Shown piece after piece: positions 7,805 to 19,060 of a stretch of DNA of 64,000 nucleotides. Below the pieces are notes generated by a model. The model was not told the origin of the DNA. It made no database searches and saw only the letters and a program-made list of their open reading frames with translations. Both the position numbers and the translations under genes were made by a program. The stretch is from contig NZ_NGFO01000006.1 of the NCBI RefSeq assembly GCF_002149015.1, positions 1 through 64,000 on the forward strand, read 5' to 3'. The number at the start of each line of letters is the position of its first letter. The stretch's first letter is position 1. This stretch comes from Gordonia lacunae (lineage in GTDB: Bacteria > Actinomycetota > Actinomycetes > Mycobacteriales > Mycobacteriaceae).

Positions 7805-9045
7805 CGTCACATCGATACGCGCAGTGGTTGCGCGACAGTGCATTCGGATCGCTACCGCACCCGGCCATCAGTATCGCGGTGACACTCGGCTACCTCGCCG
7901 CGCTCTACCCGGGCACCCTGCCACGTGATACGACGATCACCGCGGTCCTGACCACCGTGTTCAGCGCGCTGGGGGCGTGCACCGGGAGGGTCCTCGCACG
8001 GCGGAGCAGGGGCAGGCCGGAAGAACAGGCGCGGCGCATCGTCTTCGGCTCATGCCTGGTGATCCTCGGAAGCGCGGTCGGCATGGCGGTCTGGTGGCAG
8101 AACCTCATCCGGTCCGCGGTCGACGTCGCACCCGCGGGTGTGGGATGGTGCGCTGCGGCGACACTGCCGGCCGCCGTGGTCGTGGTGGCGATCGTGGCCG
8201 TCCCGCGGACCGCCGCAGTGGTCGCCGCCGGCGCCCTTGCACTCACGGCCGGGCTGCTCGCGCCCGCCGATGCCGGCGCCGACGAACAGCGGTTGCCGGT
8301 CTCGTCGTCGGCGCAGCACGATCCGGGAACTCTGCTGCGGGGCGAGCTGAGGGTCGGCGAGTTCGACGCTGCCGCAGCCGATCTGGCGCGCTCGTGGACC
8401 GCGTCGGGAGGGCTCTCGGCGCGCGCGGTCGTGGTCGCGGTGCCGACCGGATCGGGCTGGGTCGACTCGGCGGCGGTCGACGGTTTCGGCAGTCGTTTCG
8501 CCGGCGACGTCCGGGTTCTCACCCTGCCCTACGACCAGGTTCCGTCGTGGCAGGCCTTCGTGTCCGACCGGTCCGGGTCCGCGGAATCGGCGATCGCCGT
8601 GGTGTCGGCGGTGGCGACCGTCCTCGACAGTGTCCCGGAGCACGAACGTCCGCGAGTGATCCTCTATGGGCAGAGCCTCGGAGCCGTGGGTGCCGACGCC
8701 GCGCGGGTGTGGCTCGAGAACGAGCACCCCTCGTTGCTCGACGAGACCGTGCTGGTCGCCCCGCCTGCGGGGACCGTCGCCTTGCTCTCCCGCACGCCGC
8801 GAACGGTTCTCGCCAATTCCAGCGATCCTGTCGTGCGCTGGTCGTTCGCCGAACTGTGGCGTCCGCACGGCGCGACCGGTGACACCCACGTCCGTGGTCC
8901 GCGGGTGCCCGACGCGCCGTGGTTGCCCGTCATCAGTTTCGTGCAGACCAGCGTCGACCTGCTCGGCGCGCTCGACGGGGCGGCCGGTGTCGGCCATCGA
9001 TACGGTCCCGAGCAGGCCGGACCGCCGCACCCGTTGCGGAACTGA
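7801..9045 (+). CDS. Membrane-anchored alpha/beta-hydrolase (Abhydrolase_9 type)
   Basis: The ATG at 7801 overlaps the preceding stop and gives 414 residues. The first 170 or so residues hold about four membrane helices (for example ISIAVTLGYLAALYPG and WCAATLPAAVVVVAIVAVP). The C-terminal catalytic half has the nucleophile elbow LYGQSLGAVGADAARVW (GxSxG) and ends with GVGHRYGPEQ, a likely source of the catalytic His. This architecture fits the actinobacterial Abhydrolase_9 family, whose substrates are unknown. The polypeptide seems somewhat short for the family. Coupling to a phospholipase-like gene suggests a role in envelope lipid turnover, but that is inference. It is convergent with gatA (7 bp gap). 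Confidence 0.85.
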   Translation: MTSHRYAQWLRDSAFGSLPHPAISIAVTLGYLAALYPGTLPRDTTITAVLTTVFSALGACTGRVLARRSRGRPEEQARRIVFGSCLVILGSAVGMAVWWQNLIRSAVDVAPAGVGWCAAATLPAAVVVVAIVAVPRTAAVVAAGALALTAGLLAPADAGADEQRLPVSSSAQHDPGTLLRGELRVGEFDAAAADLARSWTASGGLSARAVVVAVPTGSGWVDSAAVDGFGSRFAGDVRVLTLPYDQVPSWQAFVSDRSGSAESAIAVVSAVATVLDSVPEHERPRVILYGQSLGAVGADAARVWLENEHPSLLDETVLVAPPAGTVALLSRTPRTVLANSSDPVVRWSFAELWRPHGATGDTHVRGPRVPDAPWLPVISFVQTSVDLLGALDGAAGVGHRYGPEQAGPPHPLRN

Positions 9046-9052
9046 GGAACGG

Positions 9053-10558
9053 TCAGACGATCGGGCCCCGAGCAGCTTCGTAGGACGCGCCGACGCGGTA
9101 CAGGCGGTCATCGGCGAGGGCCGGTGCCATGATCTGCAACCCGACCGGCATCCCGTCGTCGACCGACAGCCCCGACGGCACCGACATCGAACCGATTCCG
9201 GCGAGGTTCACCGGCAGCGTGCACAGGTCGAACAGGTACATCGCGAGCGGATCGTCGACCTTCTCGCCGATGGGGAACGCGGTCGTCGGTGTGGTCGGCG
9301 AGATCAACACGTCGACCTTCTCGAAGGCGGTGGCGAAGTCGCGTGAGATCAGGGTGCGGACCTTCTGCGCCTGACCGTAATAGGCGTCGTAGTAGCCCGA
9401 GGACAACGCGTAGGTGCCGATCATGATGCGGCGCTTGACCTCTGGTCCGAAGCCCTGTTCGCGGGACAACGCCATGACCTCGTCGGCCGAGTGCGAGCCG
9501 TCGTCGCCGACGCGCACTCCGTAACGCATCGCGTCGAAGCGCGCCAGGTTCGACGACACCTCCGACGGGAGGATCAGGTAGTAGGCGCCGAGCGCGTAGG
9601 TGAAATGCGGGCAACTGACCTCGACCACTTCGGCGCCACGCTCCTCGAGGAGCTTGACCGCCTGGTGGAAGGAGCCGAGCACGCCGGACTGGTAGCCCTC
9701 ACCCTGCAGTTCGGTGACGACACCGATCCGCACGCCCTTGAGATCCTGCTCGGCGCCCTCGCGGGCAGCCGAGACCACATCGGGCACCGGCACGTTGATC
9801 GACGTCGAGTCGCGCGGATCGTGTCCGGCGATGATCTCGTGCAGCATCGCGGTGTCGAGGACGGTCCGGCCACACGGGCCGCCCTGGTCGAGCGACGAGG
9901 CGCACGCCACGAGGCCGTATCGCGAGACCGTGCCGTAGGTGGGTTTGACCCCGACGGTCGCGGTGACGGCGGCCGGCTGACGGATCGACCCACCGGTATC
10001 GGTGCCGATCGCCAGGGGCGCCTCGTACGACGCGAGCGCCGCTGCGCTGCCACCGCCCGAGCCACCCGGGATCTTGGTGGGGTTCCAAGGGTTCCGCGTC
10101 AGCTGGTACGCCGAGTTCTCGGTCGAGCTGCCCATGGCGAACTCGTCCATGTTGGTCTTGCCCAGGATCGGGATACCCGCGGCGCGAAGCCGTTCGGTGA
10201 CCGCGGCGTCGTACGGCGGCACCCATCCCTCGAGGATCTTGGAACCGCACGTCGTGGGGGCGTCGACCGTGGTGAAGACGTCCTTGAGCGCGATGGGCAC
10301 GCCCGCGAGAGCTGACGGGGTCTCACCGGCGGCGATCGCGTCGTCGGCAGCCTTGGCGGCGACCAGCGCTTCGGCACCGCTCACGTGGAGGAACGCGCCG
10401 AGCTGGTCGTCGATCTCGGCGATGCGGTCGAGGTGGGCCTGGGTGACCTCCACCGAGCTGACCTCGCGTGCACCGATCTTGGTGGCCAGTTCGGCGGCCG
10501 ACAGACCGGTCAGATCACCCTCGGGACGCGGCGCTGCGGCGCTGGAATCGGGACTCAC
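9053..10558 (-). CDS. gatA: Aspartyl/glutamyl-tRNA amidotransferase subunit A
   Basis: The glutaminase subunit of GatCAB, which supplies ammonia for amidation of mischarged Glu-tRNA(Gln). 501 residues from GTG 10558, which overlaps the gatC stop by 4 bp (GTGA). The amidase-signature triad region is intact: the catalytic Lys in VPIALKDVF, the Gly/Ser-rich loop [14 protein letters not shown], and the nucleophilic Ser in [29 protein letters not shown] is also conserved. Start and length agree with the family. Confidence 0.97.
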   Translation of the reverse strand: MSPDSSAAAPRPEGDLTGLSAAELATKIGAREVSSVEVTQAHLDRIAEIDDQLGAFLHVSGAEALVAAKAADDAIAAGETPSALAGVPIALKDVFTTVDAPTTCGSKILEGWVPPYDAAVTERLRAAGIPILGKTNMDEFAMGSSTENSAYQLTRNPWNPTKIPGGSGGGSAAALASYEAPLAIGTDTGGSIRQPAAVTATVGVKPTYGTVSRYGLVACASSLDQGGPCGRTVLDTAMLHEIIAGHDPRDSTSINVPVPDVVSAAREGAEQDLKGVRIGVVTELQGEGYQSGVLGSFHQAVKLLEERGAEVVEVSCPHFTYALGAYYLILPSEVSSNLARFDAMRYGVRVGDDGSHSADEVMALSREQGFGPEVKRRIMIGTYALSSGYYDAYYGQAQKVRTLISRDFATAFEKVDVLISPTTPTTAFPIGEKVDDPLAMYLFDLCTLPVNLAGIGSMSVPSGLSVDDGMPVGLQIMAPALADDRLYRVGASYEAARGPIV

Positions 10559-10866
10559 TGCTCTTCTCCCAGGATCTGCGGGACGGCGAATCGGTCCTGT
10601 TCGACCGCGGGCGCACCCGAGAGTGCGGCGTCGGTCGTCAGGCCGGGAACGACGACATCAGGACGGAGCACGTTCGCGAGCTCGGCCGGGTGGGCCGTTC
10701 CGGGTACATCGTCGGCGGCCACCTTCGACACCGACGCGACATGAGTCAGGATCGAGTCCAGCTGCTCGGCGTAGACATCGAGTTCGTCCTCGCTCAGTGC
10801 CAGTCGCGACAGTCGCGCCAGATGCGCGACCTCGTCCCGCGATATGGACTTCGGTTCGCCAGCCAC
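10555..10866 (-). CDS. gatC: Aspartyl/glutamyl-tRNA amidotransferase subunit C
   Basis: A small clamp subunit wrapping GatA and GatB. The frame is open far upstream, but similarity to GatC begins at [20 protein letters not shown], so I chose GTG 10866 (103 residues, VAGEPKSIS...). The C-terminus has the expected R-x-D region ([20 protein letters not shown]). It overlaps gatA by 4 bp and is divergent from the ACT-domain gene, with about 175 bp between the two starts for both promoters. Confidence 0.93.
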   Translation of the reverse strand: MAGEPKSISRDEVAHLARLSRLALSEDELDVYAEQLDSILTHVASVSKVAADDVPGTAHPAELANVLRPDVVVPGLTTDAALSGAPAVEQDRFAVPQILGEEQ

Positions 10867-11040
10867 CGCAGCGTCCTTCCTCACATCACTGTTCGTTCGA
10901 GTCGTCCTCTGTGCCGCCCTCATCGCGTCGTCGACACGGTTCGCGCAACGTCTCCAGACTATGGGAACCCGCGACCGGGACTCACCCCAGCCACCCGTTG
11001 GGCCGCGGGCGGTGCGCGCGACGGGTGCGTGGGTGCGAGA

Positions 11041-11709
11041 ATGTCGCACGTGTCCTACCTGTTGCGGGTCTATCTCGAAGACCGGCCGGGCAGCCTCGGT
11101 GTGCTCGCCGTGCAGCTCGGCTCGGTCGGTGCAGACATCCTGTCCCTCGAGGTCGTCGAGCGCGGCAACGGCTACGCAGTGGACGATCTCGTCGTCGAGG
11201 TCGCCCCCGGCGCCCTGCCCGACAGCCTGATCACCGCGGCCGAGAAGGTCAACGGTGTCCGCGTCGACTCGATCCGGCCGTATGCCGGAGTCCTGGACAC
11301 CCACCGCGAACTCGAGCTGGTCGACCAGGTGGCCACCGCCGGACGTGATCGGCTACAGGTCCTCGTGGACAACGCGCCCCGGGTGCTGCGCGTCTCGTGG
11401 GCGATGGTCATCACCCCCGCCAGCGGTGGCGTGCTTCAGCTCTTCGGCTCGTCCGGGGCCCCGGAGACCCCGTTGACCAGGGCCGACTGGCTTCCTCTGG
11501 AGAGGGCCACCGAGCTCGACGCCGACGGCGACTGGGTACCGGGTGCGTGGCAGGACATGGACACCCGCCTCGCCGCGGCTCCGCTGGGTTCGGAGTCGAA
11601 GGCGATTCTGCTCGGACGCATCGGCGGACCGGACTTCCGGCCGTCCGAGGTCGCCCGGCTCGGTTACCTCGCCGGGATCGTCAGCACCGTGCTGCGTACC
11701 GAGAGTTGA
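11041..11709 (+). CDS. ACT-domain protein (Rv3013-like)
   Basis: 222 residues from ATG 11041. The N-terminal 70 or so residues form an ACT fold ([28 protein letters not shown]), an amino-acid-binding regulatory module. The rest ([19 protein letters not shown] and following) is conserved only in the actinobacterial family and has no assigned function. In mycobacteria the homologue also lies divergent from gatC. A regulatory role in amino-acid metabolism is plausible but unproven. The downstream macrodomain gene starts 41 bp later on the same strand and may be co-transcribed. Confidence 0.85.
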   Translation: MSHVSYLLRVYLEDRPGSLGVLAVQLGSVGADILSLEVVERGNGYAVDDLVVEVAPGALPDSLITAAEKVNGVRVDSIRPYAGVLDTHRELELVDQVATAGRDRLQVLVDNAPRVLRVSWAMVITPASGGVLQLFGSSGAPETPLTRADWLPLERATELDADGDWVPGAWQDMDTRLAAAPLGSESKAILLGRIGGPDFRPSEVARLGYLAGIVSTVLRTES

Positions 11710-11750
11710 GAGCCGGCCACATCTGGCCGTCCCGCGGGCATCATGGACTG

Positions 11751-12266
11751 ATGACGTCCATCACTCTGATCCAGGGCGACATCACGACGCAGTCGGTCGA
11801 TGCGATCGTCAATGCCGCCAATTCCACGCTGCTCGGCGGCGGTGGGGTCGACGGCGCCATCCACCGGCGCGGCGGCCCGGCGATTCTCGCCGAGTGTCGG
11901 GAGCTCCGCGCGGGTCCCTACCGCCGCGGACTCCCGGTCGGCGCGGCGGTGGCCACCACCGCGGGTGACATGGATGCGCGCTGGGTCATCCACACCGTCG
12001 GGCCGGTCTACTCCCACGACGAGGACCGCTCCGACCTACTCGCCTCGTGCTATCGCGAATCACTCCGTGTGGCAACCGAATTGGGCGCCACCACGATCGC
12101 CTTCCCGGCGATCTCGACCGGGGTGTACGGCTGGCCGATGGACGACGGGGCCCGCACAGCGGTCGAGACGGTGCGGGCAACGGTGCCGGACACGTCGATC
12201 GAAGAGGTCCGGTTCGTCCTGTTCGATCAGCGCGCCTACCGCGCGTTCGAGTCCGCGTTGGGCTGA
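11751..12266 (+). CDS. Macrodomain protein (O-acetyl-ADP-ribose deacetylase, YmdB-like)
   Basis: 171 residues consisting of a single macrodomain. The signature is clear: IVNAANSTLLGGGGVDGAIHR-type first ADP-ribose loop (NAAN, GGGGVDGAI) and the second phosphate loop AFPAISTGVYGWP. Such enzymes hydrolyse O-acetyl-ADP-ribose or remove ADP-ribose from targets in the cytoplasm. The ATG at 11751 begins the domain directly. It is convergent with ligA, with stops 5 bp apart. Substrate choice cannot be read from sequence. Confidence 0.93.
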   Translation: MTSITLIQGDITTQSVDAIVNAANSTLLGGGGVDGAIHRRGGPAILAECRELRAGPYRRGLPVGAAVATTAGDMDARWVIHTVGPVYSHDEDRSDLLASCYRESLRVATELGATTIAFPAISTGVYGWPMDDGARTAVETVRATVPDTSIEEVRFVLFDQRAYRAFESALG

Positions 12267-12270
12267 ACGA

Positions 12271-14672
<2,402 letters not shown>

Positions 14673-15917
14673 TCAGACGAGGGCGTCGTCGAGTCGCATG
14701 GTGCGCCGGTTGTAGGCCGGGCGGGGTAGACGTCGCTGGTCGATGTCGACCGACGGGATCAACCACGGATGCCGGTCGGGTCCCATCACCACGCGCCAGC
14801 CGTGGTGATGCACCTGGGTGTGACAGCGCTGGCACAGCAGGCACCCGTTGTCCAGATCAGTCGCACCACCATCAGCCCAATGGACGAGGTGATGGACTTG
14901 GGTATGCGCCGCGGGGGCACCGCATTTCACACAGCACTGATCGCGCACGACGATGGCCTGCCGCAGATGATGCGGGAACAACCGTTTCGTGGTGCCCATC
15001 CGCAACGGCACCCCCTCGCCGTCGAGCACGATCTCGGCCACTCCGCCGTCACACGACAGGCGTCGGGCTGTCGATGCTGTGACCGCCCCGACCCACGGCA
15101 GGCGCGCCGGATCAGCGCCGTCCGCGGGGATGGTCACCAGGACTTGGGTGCGGGGTGCGCCGGCGGTCGTCATCGCCGCACCGATCGCCGCTTGATGGAG
15201 CAGGAGTTCCAACCCATCGGCGCGACGCTGCGCCACACCACGGCGATCGTCAGCGCCGTCGGGTTCCGGGCGCGGGCAGGAGCGTTCGTCGATCATCGAC
15301 AAGAACTTCTCGCCGATCACCGCGGTCACATCGGCAGTGATCGCGACCCTGCCTTCCTCGGTCACCCGGGTGTGCAGGGTGTTCAGTGACGCATCATCAG
15401 CCGCCGGAACCGCGTCCGGGTCAGTGGCTGCGACCCGAACTGCGATACTCCGGGCGTGGTCGTTGATCTCGGCGGGTGTGGCACCGGAGAACGCCTGGGT
15501 GAGCAACTCGCTCTCGACCGCCGACCGGTCGTCGTCGGACAGCGCTGCCGGAGCACGTGTGTCGATGAGAGTGATGCCGCGGACCACCGCATCCACGCAC
15601 TCGGCAGACAGATATCCGTCGGCGGCGCAGTCGGCGAGTTTCGGCAACGACGCCAGGCCTGCGGCGATCCGCACACCACGGCCGGCGGCTGCCGGGGGCA
15701 TTCCCATCTCGATCAGCCACGACCGGGTCGTCGAGCCCGCGCGCGCTGCGGCATCGGAGGCGTCGAAAAGCGCTATGTGGACGGCGATCTGGTGATCGAC
15801 CACGTTGCGCAGCACCCGCAGTTCGTCGAGACGCTCGAACACGGCGCGACCACTCCCGTCGTCGGGTGGTGGCGGCATGCCGATGAGGGTGTCCCGGAGC
15901 TCGGTGATCGTGGTCAT
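14673..15917 (-). CDS. DUF222/HNH endonuclease-like protein (13E12 repeat family)
   Basis: 414 residues from ATG 15917. The N-terminal and central DUF222 region contains RSWLIEMGMPPAAAGRGVRIA and the domain ends with a classic HNH module: CCVKCGAPAAHTQVHHLVHW, then DNGCLLCQRCHTQVHHHGW, with two CxxC pairs for zinc and the HH/N/H nuclease residues. These genes are the coding part of REP13E12-type repetitive elements, which occur in several copies in mycobacteria and relatives; their biological function is unknown. The gene lies in an accessory stretch that breaks synteny after ligA and has a slightly lower GC flank. Family assignment is secure, nuclease activity is inferred. Confidence 0.92.
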   Translation of the reverse strand: MTTITELRDTLIGMPPPPDDGSGRAVFERLDELRVLRNVVDHQIAVHIALFDASDAAARAGSTTRSWLIEMGMPPAAAGRGVRIAAGLASLPKLADCAADGYLSAECVDAVVRGITLIDTRAPAALSDDDRSAVESELLTQAFSGATPAEINDHARSIAVRVAATDPDAVPAADDASLNTLHTRVTEEGRVAITADVTAVIGEKFLSMIDERSCPRPEPDGADDRRGVAQRRADGLELLLHQAAIGAAMTTAGAPRTQVLVTIPADGADPARLPWVGAVTASTARRLSCDGGVAEIVLDGEGVPLRMGTTKRLFPHHLRQAIVVRDQCCVKCGAPAAHTQVHHLVHWADGGATDLDNGCLLCQRCHTQVHHHGWRVVMGPDRHPWLIPSVDIDQRRLPRPAYNRRTMRLDDALV

Positions 15918-16301
15918 GACGCCAAGGTACTCGCCCAAACGTTCGACGACGAAGTTTCTCCACAACCCATTCTTCGCCGAATCCGACTGCGCGACAGACT
16001 ATGTCACTCACGCAACAGCGGTGAACCGTGGTGAACTCTGATGAACAAGAATCCCATCAGTCACACCCGTCGCTTTCCCATTCCTGCACGTCCGCGCGGC
16101 ACACCGTAGCGCGAAACACTGCCGGGTCGGCTGGATTCGCCGGACAGTGCTCGGACCTCGGTCGAGTCGCCATCGACGTCGCCGATGGCCTCGCGAATTC
16201 GTCTGCTGTGATCGCTGCTCCCCTGATCAGCGGCGTATGGCGGTGTGTCGCAGTTCGAGAGTCGGCGACGAGACGGCATCGGCGTGGGCGATAGTTGCCG
16301 T
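15918..16301. other. Intergenic region between the HNH gene and a membrane-protein pair
   Basis: About 384 bp between divergent genes. Short ORFs here have no ribosome-binding site or recognisable family. A GATAGT hexamer ends 7 bp before the ATG at 16302 and may be the -10 element of a leaderless transcript. I see nothing else that I can name. Confidence 0.5.
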
Positions 16302-16799
16302 ATGTCTCCTCATTCGGTGTTGTTCGGTGCTCGGGTCACGGGTCACATCATGTGGTGGGTGTTCGTGGTCGCGGCACTTTTCGCGGGTGGGATCACCTGG
16401 TGGATGGAGCACGTCGCGGTGGACGCGTCGTTCGTCGGCGGTGCGCCTCACGGTTGGACGGCCTACACCCCGACCACCGACTTGGGTTATGTCGACCTCA
16501 TCGGGTCGTCTGCACCGGAGTGGTGGCAGGACCCGGCAGTGTACGCATTCGCCGCGTTCGTGGTCGTGATCTCGGCGATCGTCGACGCGCTCGCAGCGCG
16601 ACGCCTCCTCGCCGGCATCATCACCGTGCTCATGCCGTTCGTGGCGCTGGTCCTGTTTGTGATCGCCACTCCGGGTGCCATCGACGGCGTCTTCCTCCAC
16701 AGCACCGTTGCCATGGTGCTCGTCCTCGTCGGGGTGGCGATCCGGGAGGTGTGGATGCGCGCGGGTGCGCCGCGAGCACATGCTGAGTCGCATGAGTGA
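16302..16799 (+). CDS. Hypothetical membrane protein, first of a coupled pair
   Basis: 165 residues from ATG 16302. About four membrane helices are visible: GHIMWWVFVVAALFAGGITWW, AVYAFAAFVVVISAIVDAL, LLAGIITVLMPFVALVLFVIA and HSTVAMVLVLVGVAIREVW. Between helices one and two lies a polar loop with conserved-looking Trp residues (HGWTAYTPTTD, SSAPEWWQDP). I do not recognise the family. The stop overlaps the next gene, so the two products are probably made together. No function is proposed. Confidence 0.75.
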   Translation: MSPHSVLFGARVTGHIMWWVFVVAALFAGGITWWMEHVAVDASFVGGAPHGWTAYTPTTDLGYVDLIGSSAPEWWQDPAVYAFAAFVVVISAIVDALAARRLLAGIITVLMPFVALVLFVIATPGAIDGVFLHSTVAMVLVLVGVAIREVWMRAGAPRAHAESHE

Positions 16800-17274
16800 G
16801 CACGGCAGAACTCGAACCGAGCAGGGTCGCGTGCGGTCGGTCGCATGGGTTCGGGTGGCATGGATCGTGGTGGCCGCTCTGGGTTGCGCATTTGCGGTGT
16901 GGAACGCGTTCGAACCGGCCGGGTGGTCATCGATGTCGTGCGGAAAGTTCGGCGAGTTGGACGAGCCCGGTGTTCGTGCCGGCGCCACATGCGACGACCC
17001 GGTGTGGTTTGCCTACGGTGCGTGGCCACTGGTGACACTCGGCGCGTTGCTCAGTGCCCCAGCAGTTGTCGCCGCCCTGATGATGCGTTGGTGGGTGTCG
17101 TGGCTGGCGGTGGCTGCACTAGCCGCTCTGACCGTCTACGGGGTGGCGCATTGGACGGGGTTCTGGGGGCTGTTGATGGTCGGCGGAGCTCCGATGACGG
17201 TGGCCGCGATCGTGATCGCGGGAATCCACCTTGGTGTGACGGCGTACAACGATTCCCGCCACGCCGTCGCGTAG
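16792..17274 (+). CDS. Hypothetical membrane protein, second of a coupled pair
   Basis: 160 residues from ATG 16792, which overlaps the end of the preceding gene by 8 bp; an in-frame ATG at 16780 is possible. Four hydrophobic segments are visible (VAWIVVAALGCAFAVW, WPLVTLGALLSAPAVVAAL, SWLAVAALAALTVYGVA, LLMVGGAPMTVAAIVIAGI). An external loop between helices one and two carries two Cys residues (SMSCGKFGE and GATCDDPVW) that could form a disulfide. No family is recognised. Topology resembles its partner, suggesting an old duplication, which I could not test. Confidence 0.72.
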   Translation: MSEHGRTRTEQGRVRSVAWVRVAWIVVAALGCAFAVWNAFEPAGWSSMSCGKFGELDEPGVRAGATCDDPVWFAYGAWPLVTLGALLSAPAVVAALMMRWWVSWLAVAALAALTVYGVAHWTGFWGLLMVGGAPMTVAAIVIAGIHLGVTAYNDSRHAVA

Positions 17275-17329
17275 GCGTTGCGTTCGTTCGATTCGGTCGC
17301 ATGAGGAGGGTTGCGGCTGGCCGACGCGA

Positions 17330-17611
17330 TCAGCTCCTTCGGGGCACCCAACGCGCCCGTGTCCAGAAAGCGATCGCGCCGACGAACGGTAACGCGGTGA
17401 CAAGGACCGCCCAGGCGGCCCCACGCAGCTTCCCCGTCGGCTCGGCAACAACAGACCACAAGGCTATCGGCCACATCACCAGCCAGATACACACCGCACC
17501 AGCACCCATCGCGTACACGACGGTGTCAGCGACCAGTCCGTCCATACTGCAGGTGTTGTCGGCGGCGCAGTCGGCGAGGCCCGCTGTCGCGACGAGGGAT
17601 GTACCACTCAT
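17330..17611 (-). CDS. Small membrane protein with PLDc_N-like (cardiolipin synthase N-terminal-like) domain
   Basis: 93 residues from ATG 17611. Two hydrophobic segments flank a short polar loop: VYAMGAGAVCIWLVMWPIALW, then GKLRGAAWAVLVTALPFVGA, ending in a basic tail (FWTRARWVPRRS). The second part fits the PLDc_N pattern (W-x-L-V-x-x-x-P-x-x-G), found at the start of cardiolipin synthases and in stand-alone actinobacterial proteins of unknown function. The N-terminal segment has two Cys residues (LADCAADNTCS). It sits only 4 bp upstream of the YjbR gene on the same strand, so the two are likely co-transcribed. Confidence 0.7.
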   Translation of the reverse strand: MSGTSLVATAGLADCAADNTCSMDGLVADTVVYAMGAGAVCIWLVMWPIALWSVVAEPTGKLRGAAWAVLVTALPFVGAIAFWTRARWVPRRS

Positions 17612-17615
17612 GTGT

Positions 17616-18002
17616 TCACACGGAGTCGAGTTTGGCCACCGAACGTTTGGGTGCGATCTGGCGGTAGCTGGTGTCGAGGAGTTCGCCGACCTCGTCCCAG
17701 TCGGTGTCGTCGTCGAGGATCAGACCCACCCATCCGGCGGGGCCGAGATAGGCGGGTAGAAAGAAGCGCGGATCGTCCAGCAGGGCGGGCCGTTCGGAGT
17801 CGTCGGCGAGGACCAGGATCGACTGGTCGTGACGAACCTTGCTGCCTTTCACGCCGCCGCCGTAATTGCCGAACATCTTGCCGCAGCGGAAGGTCGGCCG
17901 ACCGTGCGCGACGACCTCGGTCGCGTCAGGCAGTGCGAGCGCGATCTTTCGGATGCGGCCCAGATAGGGGTCCGCGTCGTCGAACATGATCGGGTGCGGC
18001 AT
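17616..18002 (-). CDS. MmcQ/YjbR family protein
   Basis: 128 residues from ATG 18002; the frame is open far upstream but that part overlaps another gene and is not coding. The sequence matches the YjbR (CyaY-like fold) family: ALALPDATEVVAHGRPTFRCGKMF near the N-terminus in pattern (only APDATEV-type and GRPTFR are diagnostic), and the C-terminal DWDEVGELLDTSYRQIAPK. Members are small cytoplasmic proteins annotated as DNA-binding, with little experimental support. It lies 41 bp downstream of the MetE-like gene on the same strand. Confidence 0.85.
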   Translation of the reverse strand: MPHPIMFDDADPYLGRIRKIALALPDATEVVAHGRPTFRCGKMFGNYGGGVKGSKVRHDQSILVLADDSERPALLDDPRFFLPAYLGPAGWVGLILDDDTDWDEVGELLDTSYRQIAPKRSVAKLDSV

Positions 18003-18043
18003 ACCGACGAGAATAGGTCTGCGACGCCGGGCCTGCAGGGGTT

Positions 18044-19060
18044 TCAGAGTGCGGAGGGATCGCTGCCGAGCAGCTGGCCGGCCTCGGCGGTGATCGCCAG
18101 CGCCGACTTGGCCCAGCTCGCAGACGCGCCGGCCAGCCCACAGGTCGGCGTCACGAGGACGTTGTCCGCCAACACTTTCCGGTTCAATCCGATGCGGTCG
18201 GTCAGCGCGGCGAGTTCGGTGGCCACGTGTTCGGCGGCCAGCGGGCGGTCGGGCGCGGTCGACGGCACGCGGCCGGCGAAGAGCACGCCGCCGCGATCGA
18301 CGAGGGCGCCGATGCCGTCGAGATCGGTCGCCGACGGTGTGGTCAGGTCGATCGAATACGCGACGCCGGGAAGATGGTCGAGCAGGCCCCATCGTGGCCG
18401 GCCGCAATCGTGCAGGATCACCGGCGCACCGACGTGGTCGACGAGTTCGGTGAGTGCTCGGGCCACCTCGACCACCGGTATCGCCCGGATGGGGTCGAAG
18501 CGGGTCAGCGGCTTCACCGTGCCGTCGATGACCTGGCCGATCATCGGCTCGTCGAGCTGGACCACCACGCGCGCACCGAGCCGGCGTTCCACCTCGGCGA
18601 CATGCGCACGAACACCCTCGGCCGTCGACTCGACGATGTCGCGAACCGCCCCGTGATCCTTGAGGACTCGCTGCCCATTGGCCAGCTCGACCGACGCCGC
18701 CGTGGTGAACGGACCGGCGACCTGCACCTTGAACGGGCGTCCGGTGCCGACGAAACCCGCGGTCTCCCAGAGTTCCTCGACCACGTCGAGGTCCTCGGCG
18801 AGAAGATCTGCCGCCCGTCGCGCCAGTCGGGAATGGCGTTGCGCGAGGCGGTATCCCCACGTCGCGGTATCCATCGGCAGGTCGACGAGGATCGCCGCCA
18901 TCCGGCCGATCAGATCCGAGCCGATGCCGCGTCCGGGGAGTTCGACGAGGTGCGCGAAATCGAGTTCGCCGTTGACCACCTCGGCGGCGGCACGCGCGTC
19001 GGTTCCCGGCATCGAACCCACGCCGGTGCCCACGCCGGTGGGCAGTGCCGGTGCGGTCAC
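18044..19060 (-). CDS. MetE-like C-terminal-domain protein (Rv3015c-like)
   Basis: 338 residues from GTG 19060, a start fixed by its 4-bp overlap (GTGA) with the mnmA stop. It contains only the catalytic TIM barrel of cobalamin-independent methionine synthase, as do its mycobacterial homologues. The zinc ligands HxC ([11 protein letters not shown]) and a later Cys (TPTCGLAG) are retained, so it could still perform zinc-thiolate methyl transfer. The folate-binding N-terminal half of real MetE is missing, so it should not be called methionine synthase. Its coupling to the sulfur-transfer genes mnmA and the cysteine desulfurase is suggestive, but the substrate is unknown. Confidence 0.88.
   Translation of the reverse strand: MTAPALPTGVGTGVGSMPGTDARAAAEVVNGELDFAHLVELPGRGIGSDLIGRMAAILVDLPMDTATWGYRLAQRHSRLARRAADLLAEDLDVVEELWETAGFVGTGRPFKVQVAGPFTTAASVELANGQRVLKDHGAVRDIVESTAEGVRAHVAEVERRLGARVVVQLDEPMIGQVIDGTVKPLTRFDPIRAIPVVEVARALTELVDHVGAPVILHDCGRPRWGLLDHLPGVAYSIDLTTPSATDLDGIGALVDRGGVLFAGRVPSTAPDRPLAAEHVATELAALTDRIGLNRKVLADNVLVTPTCGLAGASASWAKSALAITAEAGQLLGSDPSAL

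Noticed and set aside
16061..16279. 72-codon minus-strand frame upstream of the membrane-protein pair
   Set aside because: No ribosome-binding site and no recognisable sequence.
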